From Nitratireductor sp. XY-223 (GTDB taxonomy: Bacteria; Pseudomonadota; Alphaproteobacteria; Rhizobiales; Rhizobiaceae), in contig NZ_SPNT01000022.1 of the NCBI RefSeq assembly GCF_004959855.1, positions 1-33,397 of the forward strand: a stretch of 33,397 bases of DNA, given 5' to 3'. Below are positions 1-7,753 of the stretch, piece by piece. Positions within the stretch are counted from its first letter, which is position 1; the number at the start of each line of letters is the position of its first letter. The notes under the pieces are model-generated. The model saw only the letters and a program-made list of their open reading frames with translations, was not told where the DNA came from and did not search any database. The position numbers and the translations under genes are program-made.

Positions 1-116
1 GGCTTCTGGATGCCCGTGCCCGTGTAGATCGCTATCGTGTAAAGCACCTTCTCACGCGGCGCCCGCATCGCCTCCATCGGTGACGCATAGCCAGGACCGC
101 AACAGGGTTCGTTCAT
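1..116 (-). CDS. SELENBP/SBP56-family protein, probable methanethiol oxidase (N-terminus only)
   Basis: Reading leftward from the ATG at 116, the frame stays open to the window edge and gives 38 residues. They contain CCGPGYASPMEAM followed by APREKVLY and IYTGTG. These match the conserved start of the SBP56/SELENBP1 family (CGPGYxxPLEAMxxPREExxY in human SELENBP1). Characterised members oxidise methanethiol to formaldehyde, hydrogen sulfide and hydrogen peroxide. A good ribosome binding site (GAGGAAAG) lies 4 nt upstream. The gene starts 22 nt after the stop of the bifunctional aldolase/dehydrogenase and is probably the last visible gene of that operon. The catalytic region is outside the window, so the family call is fairly sure but the activity is inference. 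Confidence 0.75.
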   Translation of the reverse strand, partial: MNEPCCGPGYASPMEAMRAPREKVLYTIAIYTGTGIQK

Positions 117-138
117 TGATCTTTCCTCAAACTGAAAT

Positions 139-2175
139 CTATCTCAGTTCCGCCGCGGTATTTCCGCCGTCGACGGTCAGCACATGGCCGGTGGTGCGTT
201 CCGACAGCGCCAACGCTACGAACGCCTCGCCGACATGGCGCGCCTCGACTTCCCGCTTCAACAGATTGCCGCCCATATAGTCCGCTTCGCTGACGCCGCG
301 GGCGGCCGAGCGCTCCTTGATGAAATCTTCCGTGAGAAGCCCCGACCGTATGCGGTCGGCATTGATGCCGTTGACGCGTATGCCGTCGCCGCCGAGTTCC
401 AGCGCCAGCTGGCGCATGAGGAACATGGTCGCCGCCTTCGGCATGCCGTAGGCGCCCATGTTCTTTCCCGGGTTGATCGCCTGCTTGGAGATGTTGAACA
501 GGATCTGGCCCGGGCGCTGCTGGCGCAGCATCAGCGCCGCCGCCGAGGTGGCGAAGTTCTTGTGGGCAAAGAAATTCAGCTCGAATGCCTTGCGGAACGC
601 AGCGTCGTCGAGTTCCAGCATTGCACCGCCCGTTGCCGAGCCGGCGTTCGAGACAAGGATGTCCAGCCCGCCGAAGGTCGCCACCGCGTGGTCCATCGCG
701 CCTTCGGCCGCGCCTGCTGCGGTGATATCGCAGGCATGGGTGGTGTGCCACGGTCCGAGTTCGCCAACGGCATCCGCCAGCCGTGCCTCGTCGAGATCGA
801 CAAGGATGCAGTTGGCGCCGAGCTCCGCAAAGGCCCTGGCGGTCGCCAGGCCGATGGCACCCGCGCCGCCGGTGACCATGACCACCCTGCCCTGCAGGAC
901 CGGCGTCGCGCTGCGGTCCAGCTTGGCGCGTTCGACCGGCCAGTATTCGCATTCGAACTGGTCTTCCTCCGCAATCGGACGAAACCCGCCGGCATCCTCG
1001 CCGGCAATCCGCACGGCCATGTTCTGTTCGGCAAGGTCGGCGGCAACCGCGGCAGACCGCGCGTCGTTTCCGATCCCGACGATGCCGATGCCCTCGATCC
1101 AGGCATGTTTCGGATCGGGAGTGACCATCGATTTCGGCGTGTCGGATTGCTGTGCGTTGCGGTCGAAATAGGCCGCATAATCCGCTTCGAAGGCCTGCAC
1201 GGTGCCCGCGATCGCGTCACGCCCGGCTTCCCAGACCTTTCTCGGGAGCACAAGCGGCCGTCCCTTGATATGCAGCACATGATCCGGCGAGCAGACGCCC
1301 TTCCCGGCGAGCGCCTCGACATCGGGCCGCGCCCAGACCGCGTGTGCGGCCGTGCCGCCGCGAATGTCGAAAACCGGCATCGCCACGTCCGGATCGCTGC
1401 GCTGCTCGGCAATGACACCGCGCAACACGGGAAGCACCGAAAGGTCCGCTGCCCGATCATGGCCGGTGTCGGACATCGTGCCGGTCATGCCGAAATAGGC
1501 GGCTGCCTCGTTGGCCTGATCGACAACCCGGTTGTAGCTCTGCTCGGCCGTATCGCCGAAGGCCACGTGGCCGTGGTTGAGCAGCAGCAGACCCTCCATA
1601 TCCGGGTTCTCGTCAAAGACCTCGGCCGCTCTCTTGTCCAGCGCAAAACCAGGCATCATGTAGGGCACGACGCCGACGCGGCCGCCGAATATCTCGCGGC
1701 ACACCTCCTCCGCATTGGGAAGGTTAGCAAGCACCAGGAACGGGGTTGCGTGTGTGTGGTCCACATAGGTGTGCGGCAGGAATGCGTGCAGCAGGGTCTC
1801 GATCGACGGGTTCGGCGCGCTGGCATCCAGCAGCGCGGCGCGCTGGGCGCTGATCATTTCACGGTCGCTGAGGCCGTTCAGCTGTCGCTGCCTGAGAAGC
1901 GGGTCGAGCCAGACACCGGGCATGCCGTCCGCTTCGACCGCACCCAGATCCCAGCCCGAACCCTTGATATGAACAACGGCCTGCTCATCCCCATAGAGAT
2001 CGCGCCGCTTGACCTTGACGGACGTGTTGCCGCCGCCATGCATCACCAGGTCGGGATTCCGGCCGATCAGCCGCGACGTGTAGACGCGCTCGGCCAGCTC
2101 CTGGTCCGCCGGATCGTCGCCCGCTTCCCTGCGCCAGCGAATTGCCTCTTCACGGTCGTAGTTGTTGTCAATCAT
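139..2175 (-). CDS. Bifunctional class II aldolase / short-chain dehydrogenase (rhamnulose-1-phosphate aldolase/lactaldehyde dehydrogenase type)
   Basis: This 678-residue two-domain protein resembles the rhizobial RhaD type, usually about 700 residues. The N-terminal class II aldolase domain (about 25-340) has GGGNTS at 47-52, a likely catalytic Glu126 in PSIET, and zinc-ligand histidines His140, His142 (DHTHAT) and His201 (LNHGH). The C-terminal SDR domain (about 428-675) has the NAD(P) motif TGGAGAIG at 435-442, NAG at 510-512, and catalytic Tyr576-x3-Lys580. In characterised relatives the aldolase splits L-rhamnulose 1-phosphate into DHAP and lactaldehyde, and the SDR domain oxidises the aldehyde. 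The ATG at 2175 overlaps the preceding aldolase gene by 8 nt. No rhamnose isomerase (rhaI) or mutarotase (rhaU) is visible, so rhamnose is not assured as substrate and I give no gene symbol. Confidence 0.88.
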   Translation of the reverse strand: MIDNNYDREEAIRWRREAGDDPADQELAERVYTSRLIGRNPDLVMHGGGNTSVKVKRRDLYGDEQAVVHIKGSGWDLGAVEADGMPGVWLDPLLRQRQLNGLSDREMISAQRAALLDASAPNPSIETLLHAFLPHTYVDHTHATPFLVLANLPNAEEVCREIFGGRVGVVPYMMPGFALDKRAAEVFDENPDMEGLLLLNHGHVAFGDTAEQSYNRVVDQANEAAAYFGMTGTMSDTGHDRAADLSVLPVLRGVIAEQRSDPDVAMPVFDIRGGTAAHAVWARPDVEALAGKGVCSPDHVLHIKGRPLVLPRKVWEAGRDAIAGTVQAFEADYAAYFDRNAQQSDTPKSMVTPDPKHAWIEGIGIVGIGNDARSAAVAADLAEQNMAVRIAGEDAGGFRPIAEEDQFECEYWPVERAKLDRSATPVLQGRVVMVTGGAGAIGLATARAFAELGANCILVDLDEARLADAVGELGPWHTTHACDITAAGAAEGAMDHAVATFGGLDILVSNAGSATGGAMLELDDAAFRKAFELNFFAHKNFATSAAALMLRQQRPGQILFNISKQAINPGKNMGAYGMPKAATMFLMRQLALELGGDGIRVNGINADRIRSGLLTEDFIKERSAARGVSEADYMGGNLLKREVEARHVGEAFVALALSERTTGHVLTVDGGNTAAELR

Positions 2176-2917
2176 TGCACTTCGCCGATTCTGGAAATCC
2201 GGTCATGGCGAAACGCGAGGGTCCCGCGTCCCGCCCGCTCCCTTGCGGATGGACTTTCTGCATTTGATAGGCCGGGGACGCCTCCACCTCCTGCCGGGTC
2301 AACAGCACCGGCCCGCCAATGGAAAGAGCGATGCAATACTGGCGCGCCAGGGCTTCGAGCTGCACGGCCGCGTCGAGCGCCGCCGCAAGCGTCCCGCCCA
2401 CCGTGATCATGCCGTGGTTGGCGAGCAGGCAGGCGGTGCGGTCTTCCAGGGCCGCCAACGCCGCGTCCGAGAGGGCCTGGCTGCCATTGACGGCATAGTC
2501 CGCGCAGCGCACATCGTCCCCGCCGAATGAGGCGATCAGGTAGTGACAGGCCGGAATCGGTTTTCGCGCCATGGACAGCGCCGTCGCAAAGGGTGAATGC
2601 AGGTGGACGACGGCGTTCACATCGGATCGCGCCGCCAGGATGTCCCGGTGAAACCGCCATTCCGAAGACGGCTCGTACGCGCCGCTCCAGCTCCCGTCGG
2701 AAATCGCCATCGGGACAATCATGTCCGCCCTGAGACGGTCATAGGCGATCGAGCCCGGCGTGATCAGCAGGCGGTCTCCGAACCGGGCGCTGACATTGCC
2801 GGACATGCCCTGGTTGTAGCCGGCCGCGTTCATTTCGATGCAGCCGTCGATGATGGCCTGGCGCAGTTTCAGTTCGTCGTTCGGTGACATGGTCGGGCGT
2901 TTTTTCATTCGATTCAA
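2168..2917 (-). CDS. Class II aldolase/adducin-family protein, L-fuculose-phosphate aldolase-like
   Basis: The 249-residue product fits the zinc-dependent class II aldolase family. GNVSAR is at 40-45, PSSEW (83-87) carries the Glu86 that matches catalytic Glu73 of FucA, and the zinc histidines are His105 and His107 (VVHLHSP) and His168 (LANHGM). The usual phosphate-loop motif TPSG reads TPGS here (54-57). Such enzymes cleave ketose 1-phosphates to DHAP and an aldehyde; relatives act on fuculose-1-P, ribulose-1-P or 5-methylthioribulose-1-P. It lies between the hydroxyacid dehydrogenase and a second, RhaD-like aldolase, so the operon encodes two aldolases. The longest frame starts with TTG overlapping the upstream stop (TTGA). 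In-frame ATGs at 2908 and 2890 are alternatives, and none has a strong ribosome binding site. Confidence 0.85.
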   Translation of the reverse strand: MNRMKKRPTMSPNDELKLRQAIIDGCIEMNAAGYNQGMSGNVSARFGDRLLITPGSIAYDRLRADMIVPMAISDGSWSGAYEPSSEWRFHRDILAARSDVNAVVHLHSPFATALSMARKPIPACHYLIASFGGDDVRCADYAVNGSQALSDAALAALEDRTACLLANHGMITVGGTLAAALDAAVQLEALARQYCIALSIGGPVLLTRQEVEASPAYQMQKVHPQGSGRDAGPSRFAMTGFPESAKCND

Positions 2918-3951
2918 TTCGGGTTGATGGGCGGCTCGCCGGCGAGAAAGCGCCGCACCTCTTCTGCCGCCTGTTCCGCGGCAAAGGTGACGGTTCGGAC
3001 CGACGCGCCGGCGATATGCGGCGTCAGGGTCACATTCGGCAGCTGCAGCAGGGGCCAGTCTGCAGGAACGGGTTCGACGGCGAAGGTCTCCAGCATCGCG
3101 CCGCCCAGATGCCCGGAGCGGAGCGCTTCATAGAGCGCATCGTAGTCGACAAGCGGCCCGCGGGCGGTGTTGATGAAGATCGCGCCCTTCTTCATGGCGG
3201 CAAATTCATCCTTGCCGATCATGCCCTGCGTTTCGGGCGTGACCCGCGGATGCATGGTCACCACGTCGCTTTCGGCCAGCAACTCCGCGAGCGAGGTGTG
3301 CAGGACGCCGTCCCGACGGTCCTGTTCCGACAATTGTACGTAAGGATCGCTGACGAGCACCCTCGTTCCGAAGGCGCGCAGAAGCCGCACGACTTTCGTT
3401 CCGATATTGCCGTAACCGATGACCCCAACGGTCATCTCGTTGAGTTCCCTTCCGGTGCGGTCGGCGCGGTAGAGGTCTCCGCGCCAGTCGCCGGCGCGCA
3501 GGGATTCGTGGCCCTCGCGGATAAGCCTGGTCTCGGCGAGAATCGCGCCGATGGTGAACTCGGCAACGGCGGTCGCGTTCCGGCCCGGCGTGTTGACGAC
3601 GAGGATACCGTTGTCGCGGGACGCCGGCATATCGATGGAGACCGGCCCGCCGCGCGACACCGCGACAAGTTTCAGGTTCGGCAACTGCTCCATCATCTTG
3701 CGCGACAACGGCGCCAGATGGGTGACGAAAATCTCGGCATCGCCAACAAAATCCAGCACGTCCTCGGCGGTTCCGAAATACTCCTTCAGGCCATCCATGC
3801 CGGCAACGGCGTATCCGTGTTCCATCGCCACGTCGGGCCACTGCTGCTGCATGGTCCTTATCGTGTGGGCATTTCCGCATGCCTCCTCGATCTTCTCGGC
3901 AAAGACCTCCGGAAGCATGAAGAGATCGCCAATGATTGCTATTTCGGCCAT
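2914..3951 (-). CDS. D-isomer-specific 2-hydroxyacid dehydrogenase (phosphoglycerate dehydrogenase-like)
   Basis: This 345-residue cytoplasmic NAD-dependent dehydrogenase has a Rossmann motif GYGNIG at 179-184 and the expected catalytic triad: Arg264 in NTARG, Glu293 in VEP, and His312 in TPHIAG. The spacing of Arg to Glu (29 residues) matches E. coli SerA. It lacks the C-terminal ACT domain of SerA, so a role in catabolic 2-hydroxy or 2-keto acid interconversion is more likely than serine synthesis. The start ATG at 3951 lies 11 nt beyond the SorC-type regulator stop, with AGGA upstream. In this operon it could handle the acid formed after aldol cleavage and aldehyde oxidation, such as lactate or glycolate analogues; that is inference. 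Confidence 0.85.
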   Translation of the reverse strand: MAEIAIIGDLFMLPEVFAEKIEEACGNAHTIRTMQQQWPDVAMEHGYAVAGMDGLKEYFGTAEDVLDFVGDAEIFVTHLAPLSRKMMEQLPNLKLVAVSRGGPVSIDMPASRDNGILVVNTPGRNATAVAEFTIGAILAETRLIREGHESLRAGDWRGDLYRADRTGRELNEMTVGVIGYGNIGTKVVRLLRAFGTRVLVSDPYVQLSEQDRRDGVLHTSLAELLAESDVVTMHPRVTPETQGMIGKDEFAAMKKGAIFINTARGPLVDYDALYEALRSGHLGGAMLETFAVEPVPADWPLLQLPNVTLTPHIAGASVRTVTFAAEQAAEEVRRFLAGEPPINPN

Positions 3952-3962
3952 GGTAACGCGTC

Positions 3963-4958
3963 CTAGATTTCCAGCAGCGCTTGTGCGGTCTGCTCGTCAG
4001 TGACCAGATGAGACACATAGCCACCATTGAGCGTCGCGGTTATCGCATCGAATTTCGCCGGACCGCCGGCGACCAACAGCCCGTTTGCCCTGTCCTTGAG
4101 ATATGAAAGGTCGATACCGATCATGCGCTCGTCCATTGGACCCTCAATGTGCGTACCGGCACGATCGATGAAACGGCCGCACAGCACGCCGACGGCGCCC
4201 TTCTCGCGATACCAGTCGAATTCCTCTTTGCTGGTGATGGCGGACTGGACGATGGGCGTGTCTGAATCGCAGTTGCCGACCGAAAAGATCGACCGGTCGA
4301 TGGTCTTCAAACGCTCCAGCTGTTCGCTTATGACCGGTTCGCCGCGCAGCGCCTCCGCCAGTTTCGCGGAGGTCAGGATGGCCGGCGCATGCAGCGTGTG
4401 GCACTCGGCGCCGAGCCGGGAAGCGAGGCTGATGGCGCATCCCTCCGCCGTCGACACAAGGGGGGTCGTCATCGACCCGATGAGTTGACAGACCGTCAGA
4501 TCCTCGATGATGCGGTAAGGTGCCTCGTTGGCCAGGTGATAGATCGTCTCGCCCCATGCGATACCGACAAGTTCGCCGGGCTGCAGTACGTCGTGCAGCG
4601 CCATGGCGCCGACCTGAGCCACCTCGCGGTTGATTTGCGCCTTGTAGGCGACATCGGCCGGGTCTCCTTCCGGCGTGAGGCTGGCGATGTAGACATCCGC
4701 AAGGTTGAATTTGGCGCGCAGGTCGCGCGAGGTGTTGGACACCGCGAAGGATGCGCCGTTGATGCGAATGTCAACGATGTTCTGTTCGCGCGCCAGGCGC
4801 AGATAGTTGATGACCGTGGGGCGCGACACGCCGAGACGCAGCGCGATCTCGTTCTGGGTCAGGCCTTCCTTGTAGTAAAGGATCGCCGTGTTCGCCAGGA
4901 CGCTGTCCTGGTGCAGCGACCGGCGGGCATCGCTCTTTTTCGCGTGTTCAGTCATCAT
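3963..4958 (-). CDS. SorC/DeoR-family sugar-binding transcriptional regulator
   Basis: The 331-residue protein has an N-terminal helix-turn-helix at about 33-55 (LTQNEIALRLGVSRPTV) and a long C-terminal effector domain of the SorC sugar-binding type, with GIAWG near 133-137 and the terminal segment LLVAGG. Family members (SorC, DeoR-like, LsrR, EryD) bind phosphorylated sugars and control the operon that encodes them. It sits inside the kinase/aldolase operon and overlaps the end of the PfkB gene by 11 nt, so it is most likely the local regulator. Candidate targets are the inverted repeats in the divergent promoter at 7434-7753. Two consecutive start codons (4958 and 4955) are possible. Confidence 0.87.
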   Translation of the reverse strand: MMTEHAKKSDARRSLHQDSVLANTAILYYKEGLTQNEIALRLGVSRPTVINYLRLAREQNIVDIRINGASFAVSNTSRDLRAKFNLADVYIASLTPEGDPADVAYKAQINREVAQVGAMALHDVLQPGELVGIAWGETIYHLANEAPYRIIEDLTVCQLIGSMTTPLVSTAEGCAISLASRLGAECHTLHAPAILTSAKLAEALRGEPVISEQLERLKTIDRSIFSVGNCDSDTPIVQSAITSKEEFDWYREKGAVGVLCGRFIDRAGTHIEGPMDERMIGIDLSYLKDRANGLLVAGGPAKFDAITATLNGGYVSHLVTDEQTAQALLEI

Positions 4959-5916
4959 TGTCTTCCAGTATCGAGGCGGTGCTCATGAATTCGAGTGTCC
5001 GTTGCAGATCGACCACCCCGGCATCGGAGCCGAGCCCTGTGGCGACCAGACCGGAGACCGCGGTTCCCAGCCGGCAGGCCATTTCCAGGTCGTAGCCCAT
5101 GCTGAGCCCGGCAATGAAACCGCCGCAGTAGCTGTCGCCGCAGCCGGTGGTGTCCGAAACTTCCACTTTGAAAGCAGGTATGCGCCAATTGCCATCGGCG
5201 GTGCTTACGAACGATCCCCTGGCGCCCCACTTGAAGATGCAGGCCGTGGCGCCAAGATCCCGGAAATAACGCGCGGCGTCGGACGGATCGGATTTTCCGG
5301 AGATGAACCGGGCCTCCTCCATCGAAGGCATGAAATAGTCGACATGCGGCAGCAGCTCTTTCAACTGGCCGAGCGTCCGGTCGCTCGGGCCGATCAGGTC
5401 GAGGGTCACCGTCAGCCCCCGCTGCTTGGCGTGGGCGAGCAGTTTCGCGCTCTGGCCCCGGTCCATTCTTTCAAGGAAACCGGTGCCGCCGTGATGCAGG
5501 AACCGGGCGTCGCACACCGCGTCGAACTCGGTCTCGTCCAGCCACCAATCATCTGATGCGCCGCGGCAATGCAGGGCGGGACGCTCGCCATCGGGCCGGA
5601 TGGGCAGGATCGTTGCCGACGTCGCCACAGCATCGGTGCGCTGCAGCAGCGAGCAGTCTATGCCCATCGCGCGATACCGGTTTTCGATGAAGTCGCCCTT
5701 CTCGTCGCGTCCCAGGCAGGCCGACGTCGAGCAGGATACGCCGAGCTTGGCGGCGTTCATGACAGCACCTGACGCGGTGCCGGCGGGGTTCATCCGTATT
5801 TCCTCGACAAAGGCGATGCCGCCCCCTTCGGGAATGGACGAGACGGGCCGTCCGGCGATATCGAGGATGGTCAATCCGGCAAAGACGGCATCGAAACGTG
5901 GGCTGCTGCCGGTCAT
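4948..5916 (-). CDS. PfkB-family carbohydrate kinase
   Basis: A sugar or nucleoside kinase of the ribokinase/PfkB family. I start it at the ATG at 5916, which gives 322 residues and an ATGA overlap with the FGGY kinase stop; the frame is open to 5952, but that would force a 40-nt overlap. The C-terminal PfkB signature DTTGCGDSYCGGF holds the catalytic Asp261 (numbered from 5916), with Cys replacing the usual Ala of DTxGAGD. An N-terminal GG-rich sugar-binding segment is also present. Together with the adjacent FGGY kinase the operon has two kinases, possibly for two successive phosphorylations or for two related sugars. The substrate cannot be read from the sequence. Confidence 0.85.
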   Translation of the reverse strand: MTGSSPRFDAVFAGLTILDIAGRPVSSIPEGGGIAFVEEIRMNPAGTASGAVMNAAKLGVSCSTSACLGRDEKGDFIENRYRAMGIDCSLLQRTDAVATSATILPIRPDGERPALHCRGASDDWWLDETEFDAVCDARFLHHGGTGFLERMDRGQSAKLLAHAKQRGLTVTLDLIGPSDRTLGQLKELLPHVDYFMPSMEEARFISGKSDPSDAARYFRDLGATACIFKWGARGSFVSTADGNWRIPAFKVEVSDTTGCGDSYCGGFIAGLSMGYDLEMACRLGTAVSGLVATGLGSDAGVVDLQRTLEFMSTASILEDNDD

Positions 5917-7433
5917 GACGGGCCCCCCAGAATATCGCGCCGCGCATTCCACAGCGCCGGCGAGGATGCCACATGGTTTTCATAGAGCTGAAAAAGCTGG
6001 TTGTAGGAGGCGACCATTTTGCCGTCCGGCCGGTGCCGACGCAGCGCCTCGTCGCGCACCGGCGGCCGTGCGATATCCATCATGCCGCCGGCGCAGGCGC
6101 CGATCATCGCCGCGCCCCAGACGCCGTGGTCGCTGGAATCGCTGGCCACGATCGTCGTGTTCATGACGCTGGCGATGATATCGCACCACAGGGCATTGCG
6201 GGCCCCGCCGCCGGTCATGAAGATCTGACCCGGCGTGGCGGCGCCTGTTGCCTGGAAACACTGCCGTAGGCTCATCGCGGCGCCCTCCATCACGGCGCGG
6301 GCGAGATCCGCCTGCGTCGTGGCGCTGGTAATTCCGTGAAACGACGCCGTTGCGTGCGGCGCCACGACCGGCGCCCGCTCTCCCGACAGAAACGGCACGA
6401 ACACGACGCCGTTGGCGCCGGCGGGCACCGAAGCTGCCGCGCTGTTGAGGCGTTGTATGACCTCCGCCGCGTCCGCCCCGCCGTAGTTCACGCTGTCGAG
6501 CGACGTGAACCAGTCAAGCGCGGACGCACCGCTGAGCGGTGCCAGGACCCTGATCCATTTGTCGGCATAGGGGTGCGCCAGGGTTGCGCCGGGCTGCGGC
6601 CCGCTGAATGCCTCCGGCTCGACGATGACCGCCACCACAGCGGTCGTTCCGAGGATCAGGCAGATGTCGCCGGTTTCGGCAAGCCCCATGCCGCTGATCA
6701 TCGCCGCCACGTCGATGCAACCGGCGGCCACCGGGGTTCCGACCGGCAGGCCGGTCGCGCCCGATGCCGCCTCGTCGACCGCGCCGTTGAGCCCGGTCGC
6801 CCGCAGCGGATCGACAAGCTTGTCCTGCAGCTCTTCGACCCCGAGCATCGCGAAGGCTTCCGGAGCATAGCGGCCCGATTCGAGATCAAGAAAGGGGATC
6901 GTCGCATCGGTGTAGTCCGTGGTCAGTTGCCCGGTCAGGCGTAAATTGATCCAGTCCTTGCAGTTGATCGCATGCCTGGCCCGCGCCGCGTTCTCCGGCT
7001 CATGGTCCTTCAGCCAGCGATAGGCCGCACCGGACGTTCCGGGCCAGATAGCGGTCCGGCTGAAACGCGCGAGCCGGTCCGCCGTGCCGTCCTCGATCCA
7101 TCCGGTGACGTAGTCGACCGCCCTTTGATCGTTCCACAAGATGGCGTCCCGGACCGGCCTGCCCTGCTCGTCGAGCAGCCACAGTCCATCCCCTTGAGCG
7201 CACACGCCGACGGTGCCGATGTTTTGCGCACCGACTTGCGTTGAGACGGACTTGATCGCATCCGCGGCTGTCTGCCAAACGGCCTCCATCGGCTGGGACG
7301 ACCACCCGGACCGCTCAGCGACGGGATTGCTCTCGCGGTCTTCCAGCGCCCTGATTGCGCCATGCGAATCGTAGACCGCCGCCTTGACGGCGGTCGTACC
7401 CACATCCAGTCCAAGATGGAGATTACCAGTCAT
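5913..7433 (-). CDS. FGGY-family carbohydrate kinase (xylulokinase/LyxK-like)
   Basis: This 506-residue protein is the first gene of the leftward operon. The N-terminal phosphate motif reads GLDVGTTAVKAAVYD (residues 8-22), and the C-terminal FGGY domain has a glycine-rich stretch (FMTGGGARN) and an ERAPV loop. The ILWNDQRA segment with its catalytic-type Asp is typical of xylulokinase-like members. It would phosphorylate an imported ketose or polyol in the cytoplasm before aldolase cleavage. The AT-rich divergent region to its right should hold its promoter, but no clear ribosome binding site precedes the ATG at 7433. Substrate specificity within FGGY kinases is not predictable from these motifs. 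Confidence 0.88.
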   Translation of the reverse strand: MTGNLHLGLDVGTTAVKAAVYDSHGAIRALEDRESNPVAERSGWSSQPMEAVWQTAADAIKSVSTQVGAQNIGTVGVCAQGDGLWLLDEQGRPVRDAILWNDQRAVDYVTGWIEDGTADRLARFSRTAIWPGTSGAAYRWLKDHEPENAARARHAINCKDWINLRLTGQLTTDYTDATIPFLDLESGRYAPEAFAMLGVEELQDKLVDPLRATGLNGAVDEAASGATGLPVGTPVAAGCIDVAAMISGMGLAETGDICLILGTTAVVAVIVEPEAFSGPQPGATLAHPYADKWIRVLAPLSGASALDWFTSLDSVNYGGADAAEVIQRLNSAAASVPAGANGVVFVPFLSGERAPVVAPHATASFHGITSATTQADLARAVMEGAAMSLRQCFQATGAATPGQIFMTGGGARNALWCDIIASVMNTTIVASDSSDHGVWGAAMIGACAGGMMDIARPPVRDEALRRHRPDGKMVASYNQLFQLYENHVASSPALWNARRDILGGPS

Positions 7434-7585
7434 TCACACAGCCAACACATTACCCAATTCTTTTTACATATGGCATATAATTTTACAATTGTTAAGTCTG
7501 TTTTCTTGAGCGCGAAACCGGAGATTCCACCCGCTCGAATGGCGCCGGGGCAATTTCAAACACGGTTGTCACGCGCCCGCCTCGT

Positions 7586-7614
7586 TTGACTTATGACATT
7601 TCTTGTTACATAAG
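7586..7614 (+). promoter_or_regulatory. Sigma70-like promoter for the sugar ABC operon
   Basis: TTGACT at 7586-7591 and CATAAG at 7609-7614 are separated by 17 bp. They match 5 of 6 and 4 of 6 consensus positions. Transcription would start near 7621, about 130 nt before the binding-protein ATG. Confidence 0.45.
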
Positions 7615-7615
7615 T
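7589..7615. promoter_or_regulatory. Inverted repeat over the -35/-10 region, candidate operator
   Basis: ACTTATG (7589-7595) and CATAAGT (7609-7615) are exact reverse complements, spaced 13 bp apart. They cover both promoter boxes of the rightward sugar ABC operon. This is a plausible repressor site, and the SorC-type regulator at 3963-4958 is the nearest candidate. Confidence 0.4.
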
Positions 7616-7620
7616 TAAGT

Positions 7621-7634
7621 CCGTTTTGAAACGG
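7621..7634. promoter_or_regulatory. Inverted repeat CCGTTT-TG-AAACGG at the predicted transcription start
   Basis: Two exact 6-bp half-sites are separated by 2 bp and lie directly at the predicted +1 of the sugar ABC operon. The position fits a repressor operator. The cognate protein is unknown. Confidence 0.4.
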
Positions 7635-7716
7635 CTGTCACGATTTGTGGTTCGATCCTGCACCAAGAAATTTGGTTCCCGGCCACGTGCAGACCGGATG
7701 AAAACGTTGGTTCGAA

Positions 7717-7737
7717 TGCAGCCATCCTGCGGCTGCA
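7717..7737 (+). promoter_or_regulatory. Leader hairpin just upstream of the binding-protein ribosome binding site
   Basis: TGCAGCC (7717-7723) pairs perfectly with GGCTGCA (7731-7737) around a 7-nt loop. The Shine-Dalgarno sequence GGGAGGA follows 3 nt later. The hairpin could influence mRNA stability or ribosome access; no U-tract follows, so it is not a classical terminator. Confidence 0.35.
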
Positions 7738-7753
7738 AAAGGGAGGAATAGCA

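Larger units (their letters stand above)
7434..7753. promoter_or_regulatory. Divergent promoter region between the kinase/aldolase operon and the sugar ABC operon
   Basis: This 320-bp gene-free, comparatively AT-rich stretch separates two divergent operons. Visible elements are: an 8-bp palindrome ACAATTGT at 7485-7492; a 14-bp direct repeat with one mismatch (GTTAAGTCTGTTTT at 7491-7504 and GTTAAGTCCGTTTT at 7614-7627); a rightward sigma70-like promoter; two inverted repeats on that promoter; and a leader hairpin before the binding-protein gene. For the leftward operon I see AT-rich candidate boxes but no pair I would defend. Confidence 0.6.

Noticed and set aside
184-2406. 740-codon open frame on the plus strand
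   Set aside because: It is antisense to the bifunctional aldolase/dehydrogenase, whose motifs are complete. The composition (rich in Arg, Gly and His) is typical of a GC-rich shadow frame.
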